Below are positions 8,814 to 16,256 of a stretch of 57,551 nucleotides of DNA, in pieces. The notes under the pieces are model-generated. The model searched no databases and was not told the DNA's origin. It saw only the letters and a program-made list of their open reading frames with translations. A program made the translations under genes and the position numbers. Source of the stretch: CALBZH01 sp964538515 (GTDB lineage: Bacteria > Desulfobacterota > Syntrophobacteria > Syntrophobacterales > Syntrophobacteraceae); NCBI GenBank assembly GCA_964538515.1, contig CAZIEW010000029.1, forward strand, positions 1-57,551. Reading direction: 5' to 3'. The first letter of the stretch is position 1, and each line of letters begins with the position of its first letter.

Positions 8814-9218
8814 GTGTCTGCCGATGAATTTCCACTCCCCGGCCAGGTGGGGGATCAATTCCTCCTCCTGGCCCGAGAGCCCAAGAACGTGGGCTTTCTT
8901 GAAAATCCAAGCGGAAGAGGGTTCGCGGTCGGTCAGTGCGGCGATTCGATCGAAGTCTCTCTCCAGGTAGATGGGGGGACGATCTCGAACATCAGGGTGC
9001 TCCCTCGAGGCTGTGTGTACACGCTGGTTTGTGCCAGCGCCATGAGCCAGTTGGCCATGGGGCGCGACCTGGATGGGGCGTTGGAGATCGAGCCCCAGGA
9101 TGTGGTGCGTGCCCTCGGAGGATTGCCGGACGATCACCAGCACTGTGCGAGACTCGCGGTCAACACCCTGGGGGAAGCCATCGCCGATTATTACCGGAAG
9201 GTTTCGCTTCCCGGTTAG
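8814..9218 (+). CDS. NifU/IscU-like Fe-S scaffold domain protein (second)
   Basis: The 134-residue protein is a second copy of the truncated NifU-type scaffold seen at 2880. Cys residues lie in GQCGDS, RGCVYTLVCAS and HQHCARL, with the same C-terminal helix (VNTLGEAIADYY). It starts at a GTG with AGAAGGA before it, 22 bp after the NifX-like gene. Between the copies, the first Cys motif differs (TCGKT versus QCGDS); the CGD form here is closer to classical IscU. The role is cluster assembly or storage for the operon. Confidence 0.72.
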   Translation: MSADEFPLPGQVGDQFLLLAREPKNVGFLENPSGRGFAVGQCGDSIEVSLQVDGGTISNIRVLPRGCVYTLVCASAMSQLAMGRDLDGALEIEPQDVVRALGGLPDDHQHCARLAVNTLGEAIADYYRKVSLPG

Positions 9219-9244
9219 TGCGCAGCCAACAGGGGGAATAAACG

Positions 9245-9273
9245 GTTGATTCCGGGCACTGCTCGGAATCAAC
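9245..9273 (+). terminator. Strong hairpin after the NifU-like gene
   Basis: Perfect ten-base arms (GTTGATTCCG / CGGAATCAAC) can extend inward to a three-base loop. It stands between 9218 and the receiver-like gene at 9348. A T-run is missing, so it may attenuate rather than end transcription. Confidence 0.5.
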
Positions 9274-9347
9274 GTTGTCATGAAAGGAGCGTGGGCACGG
9301 CATACCGTGTCCACGTCCGCAACTCTTCGTGATCCTTCAGCGAATGG

Positions 9348-9734
9348 ATGAAAAAGATGCTGGACATCCTGTTAGTCACGCCGCGGCTCCGAGAGCTCAC
9401 TTCGTTCACCCAGACCCTCGCTTCAGACCCGGACGTACGATTTGAATCCGTTGCAACGGGTGCCAACGCTCTCGAGGCCATTCACGCAAGGCCGCCTCAT
9501 CTCGCGGTCATCGACCTGGGACTGCCCGATGCCCATCCCATGGATCTGGTTCAGAAGATGCTCACGGTCAACGCCATGGTGAACACTGCAGTCGTGAGTC
9601 CCTTGTCGGAAGAGGAATTCCACGAGGCGAGCGAAGGGCTGGGAGTGCTTGGCCGTTTACCCCTCGATCCGGGAAGGGATGATGCGGAGTCTTTGCTGAT
9701 CAAGCTGCGGAAGATTCTGGGGCTGGTCTCGTGA
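9348..9734 (+). CDS. Receiver-domain-like single-domain protein
   Basis: The 128-residue protein has the outline of a response-regulator receiver: a hydrophobic first strand (DILLVTPRLRE), a central VIDLGLPD with the phospho-acceptor Asp position, and a NTAVVSPLSEEE strand where the conserved Thr/Ser sits. The acidic pair usual after strand one is missing (TPRLRE), and the final Lys motif reads GRLPLD, so phosphorylation may be impaired. There is no output domain. The start is uncertain because no good ribosome site precedes it; a second Met follows three codons later. Confidence 0.55.
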   Translation: MKKMLDILLVTPRLRELTSFTQTLASDPDVRFESVATGANALEAIHARPPHLAVIDLGLPDAHPMDLVQKMLTVNAMVNTAVVSPLSEEEFHEASEGLGVLGRLPLDPGRDDAESLLIKLRKILGLVS

Positions 9735-9784
9735 ACGCTCCCCATGGCTCCCGGGAAGCGTTCACAGGTTATACGACTCGGCCA

Positions 9785-10348
9785 TCACAGGCCGAATGGC
9801 CTGACGGTTCTGGTGGCAACGACATTGCCTCTTGCATCCAGGCTGAAAAGAATGAGCCTGCCGATTTCCCATCCGCCTGACGAGCGTCCGATCAGAGGGA
9901 GTCGTGCTCCGGAAGAAAGACCCAGCGTAAAGATGGTGCAACCGGCGACCACGCCGCCCTTGCCGGCAAAGAAGCGTCTACCCGCGGCAACAAGAAACCT
10001 TCTCCCGGCTTCGGTTCGGACGGTCTGGCAACCTTGAAACAGCAAACGCCCGGGTCCATTATACAAACTGGGAGAAATCTGGACCAGCGGCAGTGTGGCG
10101 GTAGTGAGGCTTCCTCCGCGGAGAAAGACTCCGCCAGGCATGCCATGGGTGCTAAACGTGACTTGCTCGACACTCAGGTAGTCCTGCAATACGCCGCTCA
10201 GCTCCGCAACCCCGCGAATGCCTCTGGCATCCACTGTCCAGGCGCCATATCGGTGCTGTTCCAGGAACCCTTCGGCCATGCCGGAGCAAAGCGTGTCGCC
10301 GGCATCGTAGATCATCAACTCGTTGACGATTCTTCGAAGCCCGGCCAT
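9785..10348 (-). CDS. Caspase/gingipain-like fold protein (DUF4347/CHAT-like), unknown function
   Basis: The 187-residue protein has a His in a TFSTHGMPGGVF segment (about residue 67) and, about 40 residues later, LLFQGCQT with a Cys. This spacing and the strand context (hydrophobic run-HG, hydrophobic run-GC) resemble the His-Cys dyad of CHAT and DUF4347 caspase-like peptidases. The N-terminal part (ELMIYDAGDT) is consistent with a first strand. There is no signal peptide. GAGGAGG lies directly before the second of two Mets, which fixes the start at 10348. It is alone on the minus strand beside the Fe-S island; no substrate or effector partner is evident. Confidence 0.5.
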   Translation of the reverse strand: MAGLRRIVNELMIYDAGDTLCSGMAEGFLEQHRYGAWTVDARGIRGVAELSGVLQDYLSVEQVTFSTHGMPGGVFLRGGSLTTATLPLVQISPSLYNGPGRLLFQGCQTVRTEAGRRFLVAAGRRFFAGKGGVVAGCTIFTLGLSSGARLPLIGRSSGGWEIGRLILFSLDARGNVVATRTVRPFGL

Positions 10349-10441
10349 GGGCATCCTCCTCGGAGCGCCATCCCCTTGTCTCTTCTCCGCCCGGACGTCT
10401 TGCCGCCCTTGGCGCGAGGAAGGAGATACGAGTGATCACCG

Positions 10442-10477
10442 GTGATGAGAATCCATTGTCAACTGGATTCTCATCAC
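10442..10477. repeat. Perfect 14-base inverted repeat
   Basis: Arms GTGATGAGAATCCA and its exact complement enclose an eight-base spacer. A second palindrome, ATCACCGGTGAT (10435-10446), overlaps its left arm. It lies between two minus-strand genes and has no T-run. It may be a processing hairpin or an operator for the caspase-like gene. Confidence 0.6.
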
Positions 10478-10579
10478 TCACGGTTACTGGTTATCTCCCT
10501 TCACTAAGCCCTTTTCATGCATGAAGGGCGCATACAAGCATGATGATTCCCTCCACATTTCTGGCACCCTCCACGGTGT

Positions 10580-10750
10580 TTACACAGCCTTCTTGGTCTC
10601 AATGGGCTCCTTCTTTTCGCATTCCTCACAGAGAACCCCGTAGCCGGGTTTGTCATGGCTTACGATGACGTCTTTCTCCGTGGGATAGTTGGAGCAGCTT
10701 GTACACCAATGCCAACGTTGACTGTTCTGCCGTCTCCGAAACTCCGACAT
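10580..10750 (-). CDS. Small zinc-ribbon-like protein
   Basis: The 56-residue protein has two CxxC knuckles 20 residues apart (CTSC and CEEC), as in zinc ribbons, and a Lys/Glu-rich tail. AGGAGG precedes the ATG at 10750 by eight bases, so this start is firm; longer readings upstream are not supported. The function is unknown. Neighbouring Fe-S genes suggest it could bind a metal, but nothing ties it to a pathway. Confidence 0.65.
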   Translation of the reverse strand: MSEFRRRQNSQRWHWCTSCSNYPTEKDVIVSHDKPGYGVLCEECEKKEPIETKKAV

Positions 10751-11461
10751 GGCAAGCCTCCTTTCTGCTGGATGGTCTAATGAGGCACCTGGCGTCTCAC
10801 CAACCTCGAGGAACCTTCCCCCCCCGAGCGTATGGGAGCGCCCCCTTCGAAGCCAGACAAATCCGGTCCCCCGGAAGGGGAGCCGTTTCGAGACCTCGAC
10901 CAGAGGAGATTTCCCGTGGCTCCGAGGAGCACGCATCGCTCGCGCGCTTCTGTCAGCCGACAGTCCATGAGCAGACGAAAGATCTGGAGCAGATCGAGCT
11001 GGCCTTGAGCCAAACGGCAACTAGAAGAGAGAATATGTCTTGATGCTCTGACTCACTAAGAGGAGTGCCATTTACCGTCAGACGAGCGGATCGCAGCACC
11101 GGGCTGATGGAACAGGAAAGCGATGGAACGCAAGAAGATCAACAAACCTAACAATTGATAATTAATCACCTTCGCCCTGTGGTGCAAGCCATGCGGCGCT
11201 TCAAAGTGGGCAAGTGTGCTCTCCAGATTTGTGCTTTGAAAACGTTCGTGAGCCACGCCGATCCCCCGTTGAGCTGGCACCCTTCGGAGGACCCGCGTGC
11301 TCGGGCATCCCTTCGGAAGGCTGGGCGACTGCCGCGGGCGGATCGATTTGCATCCTCCTGATCCGGATAATGGATGCGTTTCGTTCCCATCGCCCCATAC
11401 TGCCTCCGATCGCAAGACGAATTGTCGCGCAGGGGAAGGATCTATGGCTTTTCCCGCGGCC
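10751..11461. other. Gene-poor stretch before the Mrp operon
   Basis: No supported gene lies between the zinc-ribbon gene and the sigma-54 site at 11462. An AT-rich patch around 11147-11167 (TTGATAATTAATCA) stands out from the GC-rich surroundings. It could be an activator site, but this is speculative. Confidence 0.4.
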
Positions 11462-11477
11462 TGGCATATTCCTTGCC
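11462..11477 (+). promoter_or_regulatory. Sigma-54 (-24/-12) promoter 3
   Basis: TGGCAT-ATTCC-TTGCC has the exact -24/-12 layout and lies 66 bp before the Mrp gene at 11544. Confidence 0.78.
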
Positions 11478-11543
11478 CCATCCTGATCCGCTCCCGAGTG
11501 GAGAGACACCATTTCAATTTCATGCGGAGAGGAGAAGTGTACC

Positions 11544-12398
11544 ATGAGCTCTTGTCAGAGCGGTCAATGCAGCCACGGGCCGGAATCTCCCGATGATGTT
11601 CGGCTTCGCGATCAACTCAAGCGCATTCAGCACAAGCTGTTGGTCATGAGCGGAAAGGGCGGTGTGGGCAAAAGCAGCGTCGCAACGTACCTCGCATACG
11701 GCCTCGCCAAGCGCGGCCACACCGTGGGCTTGCTCGATGTGGACCTGCACGGACCAAGCATTCCTCGCATGCTTGGGGTGAGCGGGCTGTTTCCAATAAA
11801 CGAAGAGAGACGCATGGTGCCACACAAAGTCAATGACCGGCTGCAGGTGGTTTCCATCGAGTGCTTGCTTGAGGATAGGGACACGGCCGTCATCTGGCGA
11901 GGTCCCGTGAAGCATGGCGTGATCAGGCAGTTCATCTCGGACGTGGAGTGGGGCGAGCTCGAGTTCCTGATCATCGATTCACCTCCCGGAACCGGAGATG
12001 AGCCCATGACCGTGGCTCAGACCATCCCCGACGCCCATGCGGTCATCGTGACCACGCCTCAAGAGATTGCCCTGGCCGACGTGCGCAAATCGATCAACTT
12101 TTGCCGCCACGTGCACATGCCCATCCTCGGCCTTGTGGAAAACATGAGTGGGTTCGTTTGTCCGCATTGCGGTCAGGAGACGCCGATTCTCGGTCAGGGC
12201 GGTGGCGCCAAGACCGCTGAGCTCATGGAGGTGGCTCTCCTGGCCTCGCTGCCATTCGATCCGCGCGTGGTCCATGCCGGCGACGTAGGGCGAACGCTTT
12301 TTGAAGACCCGAACAGCAGTGTCTTCATGAAAGCCCTGGACGGACTCTTGGCTCGAGTCATCGAACGCTGTGGGACACCTGCGCAGAAGGAATCTTAG
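11544..12398 (+). CDS. mrp: Mrp/NBP35-type Fe-S cluster carrier ATPase
   Basis: The 284-residue P-loop ATPase starts with a short Cys-bearing tail (SSCQSGQCSHG), then the deviant Walker A MSGKGGVGKSS (about residue 35), DVDLHGPSIPRML, the DSPPGTGDEP switch and the C-terminal CPHC motif (about residue 210) that binds a bridging [4Fe-4S] cluster between subunits. These are the hallmarks of the ApbC/NBP35 family, which loads clusters onto apo-proteins in the cytoplasm. GGAGAGGAG precedes the start. The Cys-containing N-terminus recalls NBP35 rather than bacterial ApbC. It stands behind a sigma-54 promoter. Confidence 0.88.
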   Translation: MSSCQSGQCSHGPESPDDVRLRDQLKRIQHKLLVMSGKGGVGKSSVATYLAYGLAKRGHTVGLLDVDLHGPSIPRMLGVSGLFPINEERRMVPHKVNDRLQVVSIECLLEDRDTAVIWRGPVKHGVIRQFISDVEWGELEFLIIDSPPGTGDEPMTVAQTIPDAHAVIVTTPQEIALADVRKSINFCRHVHMPILGLVENMSGFVCPHCGQETPILGQGGGAKTAELMEVALLASLPFDPRVVHAGDVGRTLFEDPNSSVFMKALDGLLARVIERCGTPAQKES

Positions 12399-12431
12399 CG
12401 CCTGCAATCAAGCGCTGAAGGATTTAGCCGT

Positions 12432-12461
12432 CGGGCGGGCAGGGTTTTAGGCGCCCGCCCG
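12432..12461 (+). terminator. GC-rich hairpin after mrp
   Basis: Nine-base arms (CGGGCGGGC / GCCCGCCCG) enclose a twelve-base loop containing TTTT. It follows the mrp stop by 34 bp. A T-run after the stem is missing, so termination would be weak or Rho-assisted. Confidence 0.5.
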
Positions 12462-12586
12462 GATGAGTGAAACGATGGAGTGCCTAGCCGGATGGCTACA
12501 GGAAGTCCGAGGGCTCCATCATTCCCCTGCGGCCGCCTCGGGCGGTATCGATCATCTTTGCACCCTTGAAGAAGGAGAGGAGCACC

Positions 12587-13045
12587 ATGGTCGATCCCAG
12601 CATCACTCTCCCCAGCAAGTACGTGGAAATCCCGGTGGCTGTTCGTTTTGGAGACACAGACCCGTATGGGGTCGTGTACTTTGCGTCCTATTTCCGGTAC
12701 TGCCACCATGGGATCGAGGAATTCCTCCGTCATGTGGGCCTGCCGCCTCACACGGTGCTCCGAAGCTCGGAGGAAGGATACGGTCTGCCGGTCGTGGGGG
12801 CTGCCTGCGACTTTCTAAAGCCGGTGTGGTATGGAGAGACACTGCGCTTGCGAGTCTTCATCGTTGGGGCGCGGAGCAAATCGGTCACCTTCGGCTTTCA
12901 CTTCTTCCGAGCGGCACATGACGAGGTCGTCGCCAGGGGGCAGGCCACGATCGTGACCATCGACCGGAACTGGCAGTCACGCATCCTCCCGGATCAGGTC
13001 AAGAAGGCGCTTCAACCGTATGTGGCTTCCGAGCAGGCCGCCTGA
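12587..13045 (+). CDS. Acyl-CoA thioesterase, hotdog fold (4HBT family)
   Basis: The 152-residue protein carries the 4-hydroxybenzoyl-CoA thioesterase signature: RFGDTDPYGVVYFASYF (residues 18-34) with the catalytic Asp in the DTDPYG loop. The long hotdog helix follows (YCHHGIEEFLRHVG). The strands WYGETLRLRVFI and FGFHFFRA complete the fold. Such enzymes hydrolyse acyl-CoA thioesters as tetramers in the cytoplasm. GGAGAGGAG fixes the start at 12587, although an in-frame Met lies seven codons upstream. Its place after mrp is unexplained; it may be co-transcribed but lies 188 bp downstream behind a hairpin. Confidence 0.83.
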   Translation: MVDPSITLPSKYVEIPVAVRFGDTDPYGVVYFASYFRYCHHGIEEFLRHVGLPPHTVLRSSEEGYGLPVVGAACDFLKPVWYGETLRLRVFIVGARSKSVTFGFHFFRAAHDEVVARGQATIVTIDRNWQSRILPDQVKKALQPYVASEQAA

Positions 13046-13093
13046 AAGGGGCGCATCGTACTCGGATACGGCTCCAGGCTGGCTTTCCCAAAG

Positions 13094-13128
13094 CGGGATT
13101 CGACCCGATAGCAGGGGGCCGAATCCCG
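13094..13128. terminator. Bidirectional hairpin between convergent genes
   Basis: Nine-base arms CGGGATTCG / CGAATCCCG lie between the thioesterase (+) and the DUF5320 gene (-). A short inner CCC/GGG pairing is possible. Confidence 0.5.
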
Positions 13129-13143
13129 AATCGCTCAAACGCC

Positions 13144-13509
13144 CTACTCCCCGCGTGCTTCCGTCGCTTCCTCTTGACGGACTGCCTGCATGCGCTCTCG
13201 AACGAGCTTCAGCTCTGCTTCCAGCCTGGCTTCCCGGTCTTCGAGCAGAGCAAGGTCATCCGCGGCGGTCCAAGGGGAAAAGCGCCCCCGGCCGCCGGAT
13301 GGCGGCGGCTGGTCTCCACGCTCCCAGCCAAAAAGCCCAGTTGCGAAATAGCGATGTCTCCACCCCCGGCCGCCCAGCCTCGTGGGAGCTCCCAGGTCCC
13401 TCAGGTGCTGGAAGCCACGACGCCGCCCTCCAGGACTGGCGCAGTAGCCCATTCCCCGGCCCGTCAGGGGTCCGTATCCCATCGGTCCAGTTCTGTCTCC
13501 TCCAGGCAT
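13144..13509 (-). CDS. DUF5320-type small protein
   Basis: The 121-residue protein begins MPGGDRTGPMGYGPLTGRGM, the typical opening of the DUF5320 family that accompanies NifX-like and Mrp genes in anaerobes. A Gly/Arg-rich middle follows, then a C-terminal coiled coil (LEDREARLEAELKLVRERMQ). AAGGAGG precedes the ATG at 13509. Its biochemical role is unknown. The family's association with ORP-like clusters is seen again here. A near-miss sigma-54 sequence lies upstream on its strand (see rejected items). Confidence 0.75.
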   Translation of the reverse strand: MPGGDRTGPMGYGPLTGRGMGYCASPGGRRRGFQHLRDLGAPTRLGGRGWRHRYFATGLFGWERGDQPPPSGGRGRFSPWTAADDLALLEDREARLEAELKLVRERMQAVRQEEATEARGE

Positions 13510-13878
13510 GTTTTGGTCCTCCTTGCGTCTATGCCCGTGGGGCCGTGCTCCCATACAGGACAACCCAGTGCCTTTCAGGAGGCGGCCCGCTTCAGGATGG
13601 TTGGATCTAAAACCACAGCTACACCATAAGCTGTCCGTAACCAAAGTCAGAATCAAGACTCATGCCAAGCGAAAGGCTTCCGGAACGCTATCGAACCCTG
13701 TGAGGCTCGCACGCGCCAATGAACGGTCACCATCTTAAGAGAGACGTTACAAGGCAGATAGAATCAGGGCAATTTGAGGGTTTCAGGGAACCAATCATTC
13801 CCTCGCGAGACGGACATCAGGTCCATCCGGTTCCCTCCCTAATATCCACTCGTAACCTTCACCGATTTGGAGTTGACA
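13510..13878. other. Divergent intergenic region
   Basis: This 369-bp stretch lies between the DUF5320 gene (-) and the kinase (+). No gene is evident. It ends in the sigma-54 site at 13879; activator sites serving one or both genes would be expected here. Confidence 0.45.
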
Positions 13879-13894
13879 TGGCACATGCTTTGCC
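13879..13894 (+). promoter_or_regulatory. Sigma-54 (-24/-12) promoter 4
   Basis: TGGCAC-ATGCT-TTGCC fits the consensus exactly and lies 63 bp before the histidine kinase start at 13958. Confidence 0.78.
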
Positions 13895-13957
13895 CGTTTG
13901 ATGGACTTGAAGAACGCTACGGGCAGGATTTTCAAGACATCCTGGGAGAATTGAGCC

Positions 13958-15106
13958 ATGCGCGGACCCAAAGAAAAGGCCGCAAACGGGGCGAACCCAT
14001 CGGCCCACCGACTGACGAACCAGACCCCGCCCTGTTCCGTGGACGAGAGCTTGGAGTTCCACAAGTTCGTCATCGCCAGCATTCCCATGGCCGTCGTGAC
14101 CATGGACTCTGAGTACAGGATTACCGGGTTCAATCCCAGAGCGGAGGAGCTCACGGGGTACCGGGCCGATGCGGCCATTGGACGGTCGTGCCGGGAGATC
14201 CTGCGGTCCGCCCTGTGCGATGAAGGATGTCCCCTGAAGGCGATCCAGAATCGTAAGGAAGGTTTCGTGACCACGCGCACGACCCTGCTCAGTCGAGGTG
14301 GGCAGACCGTTTTTGTCAGCATCAGCACGGCAGCCCTTTTTGATGACGAAGGCAAATGCCTGGGTGCTGTCGAAGCCATTGCCGACATCTCCGAGAGGGT
14401 CGCCATGGAGCGGGAGCGGACCAACTTCCTCTCCATGCTGGCGCACGACATGCGATCCTCCCTGACGGGCATCCATGGACTCGGACTCCGTCTGCTGCGC
14501 AACCCAGCCGACATGGATGCGACGATGACGCGGAAGCACCTGGAGATCATCACGAAGGAATCCGGGAAGCTGGAAGGCCTTGTGGATGATCTTCTCGAGC
14601 TTTCACGAATCGAGACCGGCCGACTGCGTTTGAGCACAACCGCCGTCTCTCTGGACAAGGAATTGGAGCAGATCTTCGAGACATACAAGGAGAAGGCGGC
14701 GCAGCAGTCCATCCGACTCGAGCTTCTCGTCGGCGACATCCTGCCCATGATCGAAGCGGATGCGAATCGGCTCCGGCGCGTCTTCGTCAACCTTCTTGAC
14801 AACGCGATCAAGTTCTCGCGCACGAACGGCACGATCGTCATCAGCACCCGAGAGACGGACAGCGAAGTCATGGTTACGGTCACAGACTCCGGAACCGGCA
14901 TCACCAGTGAGGATCTGCCCTATATTTTCGACATCTTCCATCGCGGAAGGACTGCACTCGGGCGAGAAGGGTACGGACTGGGGCTTGCGACGGTCAAGGC
15001 CATCGTCGAGGGTCATGGTGGACGCATCATGGTATCGAGTGAGCCCGACGTCGGATCCACTTTCACCGTCTTCCTGCCCAAAGAGTCACAGGTCAAGGAT
15101 TCCTGA
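13958..15106 (+). CDS. Cytoplasmic PAS-domain sensor histidine kinase
   Basis: The 382-residue kinase has no membrane segment. A PAS domain (about residues 35-150; SIPMAVVTMDSEYRITGFNPRA) contains CDEGCPLK, a two-Cys loop that could be redox- or metal-sensitive. The dimerisation/phospho-acceptor helix has His in LAHDMRSSLTG (about residue 165). The ATPase domain shows NLLDNAIKFS, DSGTGI and GYGLGLATVK. GGAG precedes the ATG. It is the fourth gene in the island with a sigma-54 promoter. It may therefore signal to the activator of these promoters, but no NtrC-type activator is in the window, so the partner is unknown. Confidence 0.85.
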   Translation: MRGPKEKAANGANPSAHRLTNQTPPCSVDESLEFHKFVIASIPMAVVTMDSEYRITGFNPRAEELTGYRADAAIGRSCREILRSALCDEGCPLKAIQNRKEGFVTTRTTLLSRGGQTVFVSISTAALFDDEGKCLGAVEAIADISERVAMERERTNFLSMLAHDMRSSLTGIHGLGLRLLRNPADMDATMTRKHLEIITKESGKLEGLVDDLLELSRIETGRLRLSTTAVSLDKELEQIFETYKEKAAQQSIRLELLVGDILPMIEADANRLRRVFVNLLDNAIKFSRTNGTIVISTRETDSEVMVTVTDSGTGITSEDLPYIFDIFHRGRTALGREGYGLGLATVKAIVEGHGGRIMVSSEPDVGSTFTVFLPKESQVKDS

Positions 15107-15111
15107 AGGTC

Positions 15112-15510
15112 TCACGGGGGCGGCGCCAGCGAGCCGGTCAGCTCATCGAGGTCAACGGCATCCGTGAGCCAGACTTCGACACCGGCACTTTCGAGCGCAT
15201 AGCCGGGCCCCTTCCCCTTGAGCGGCTCTCGGACTCGAACCTGGTCCGTCTTGCGCTCGACCAGCCACTCGGCAACTCGTACACCTTTGCCTTTGGGAAC
15301 GGAAGCAGCCGAATTGGCCAGGACCTCGCGACCCTCCACCTCCCCGGTTTCCGTGTTGAGCCACAGGAAGGCAAAGAAGGGGGCCTCCCCGAAATGAGTG
15401 CTGAGCCGACCATGCAGGTCTGCCAGCGGGACCGCCACGAGGACACGCGTGGGGATGCAGGGCTCCGCGTGGATCAGGATTCGCTCGACAATTCGCTGCT
15501 CTGTCGGCGT
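15112..15510 (-). pseudogene. C-terminal remnant of a cation-diffusion facilitator fused to a NifX domain
   Basis: Reading left from 15510, the frame resembles the end of a cation-diffusion facilitator cytoplasmic domain (QRIVERILIHAEP). It then runs directly into a NifX-like domain (STHFGEAPFFAFLWL) and ends at 15112. This order is that of CDF-NifX fusions. All the membrane helices are missing: upstream the frame turns unrelated and meets a stop at 15592-15594. A GTG at 15438 could allow translation of the NifX part alone, so a small functional protein cannot be excluded. It lies tail to tail with the kinase. Confidence 0.55.
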
Positions 15511-15679
15511 GGACGCCCCCGATTCGGATGAGCCCGATGGATCAGCGAATCTGAACGATGCAGTCTGTTCCCGGCTTGGAGATCTGAGGGGCTATTTCAC
15601 CCCCAAGCATTCGCCTACGCCTTGCGCAGACTCTCCCAACCTATTGATATTGATTTGCATCCCAGAGCACCAAACCGGA

Positions 15680-15695
15680 TGGCACCCCCCTTGCT
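15680..15695 (+). promoter_or_regulatory. Sigma-54 (-24/-12) promoter 5
   Basis: TGGCAC-CCCCC-TTGCT matches the consensus including the final T. It is 66 bp before the start at 15762. An AT-rich TATTGATATTGATTTG patch lies just upstream (15640-15655). Confidence 0.8.
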
Positions 15696-15761
15696 CCATC
15701 AGGAAGTCAGCATCAAAGGATCCAGACATCGAGCCATTCATTGGATGAAAGGAAAATGACC

Positions 15762-16256
15762 ATGAAAATCGCGATCACCGCCGAGCAGCCTCAAATGGAC
15801 AGCATGGTGGACAGCCGTTTCGGGAGATGCCGTTTCTTCATCTTCACCGATACCGAGACTCAGGAGTGGGAAGCCGTGGAAAACCGGGATGCGGCCCTGT
15901 CTTCGGGTGCCGGCATCGCGGCGGCGCAGTTGGTCGTCAACAAAGGAGCCAGGGCGGTCATCACCGGGCTCGTCGGTCCCAAGGCAACCCAAGTTCTCGA
16001 TGCGGCCGGCGTCCAGATTGTTTCGTTTCCCGACGGCACGGTCCGCCAGGCCTTAGAAAACTTCACGGCAGGACGGGCTCAGGCCGCTCGACAGCCGGTT
16101 GCCGATCCGTCGACCATGGGCTGGGGACGCGGACAAGGTCGAGGGCAAGGACAGGGGCAGGGGCGAGGTGGCTGCGGAAAGGGCATGGGCCGAGGGATGG
16201 GCGGCGGCGCGGGAAGAGGAGGCATGGGATCCGGAAGGGGAAGAGGGAGAGCGTGA
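15762..16256 (+). CDS. NifX/ORP-like cofactor-domain protein with Gly/Arg tail
   Basis: The 164-residue protein has a NifX-type domain (residues 1-115; KIAITAEQPQMDSMVDSRFG) and a low-complexity tail of about 45 residues made almost only of Gly, Arg, Gln and Met with one Cys. The tail is like that of ORP relatives near Mrp genes and may bind metal or nucleic acid. AAAGGA precedes the Met at 15762; a Met two codons earlier is less well spaced. The stop overlaps the next start (TGATG), so it is coupled to the radical SAM gene. Confidence 0.82.
   Translation: MKIAITAEQPQMDSMVDSRFGRCRFFIFTDTETQEWEAVENRDAALSSGAGIAAAQLVVNKGARAVITGLVGPKATQVLDAAGVQIVSFPDGTVRQALENFTAGRAQAARQPVADPSTMGWGRGQGRGQGQGQGRGGCGKGMGRGMGGGAGRGGMGSGRGRGRA

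Noticed and set aside
11147..11167. TTGATAATTAATCA and, before promoter 5, TATTGATATTGATTTG as shared activator sites
   Set aside because: They look alike only because both are AT-rich; no common spaced inverted repeat is present and the other three promoters lack it.
13652..13667. Sixth sigma-54-like site on the minus strand before the DUF5320 gene (TGGCAT-GAGTC-TTGAT)
   Set aside because: The essential GC at -12 is GA and the site lies about 140 bp from the start; kept only as a near miss.
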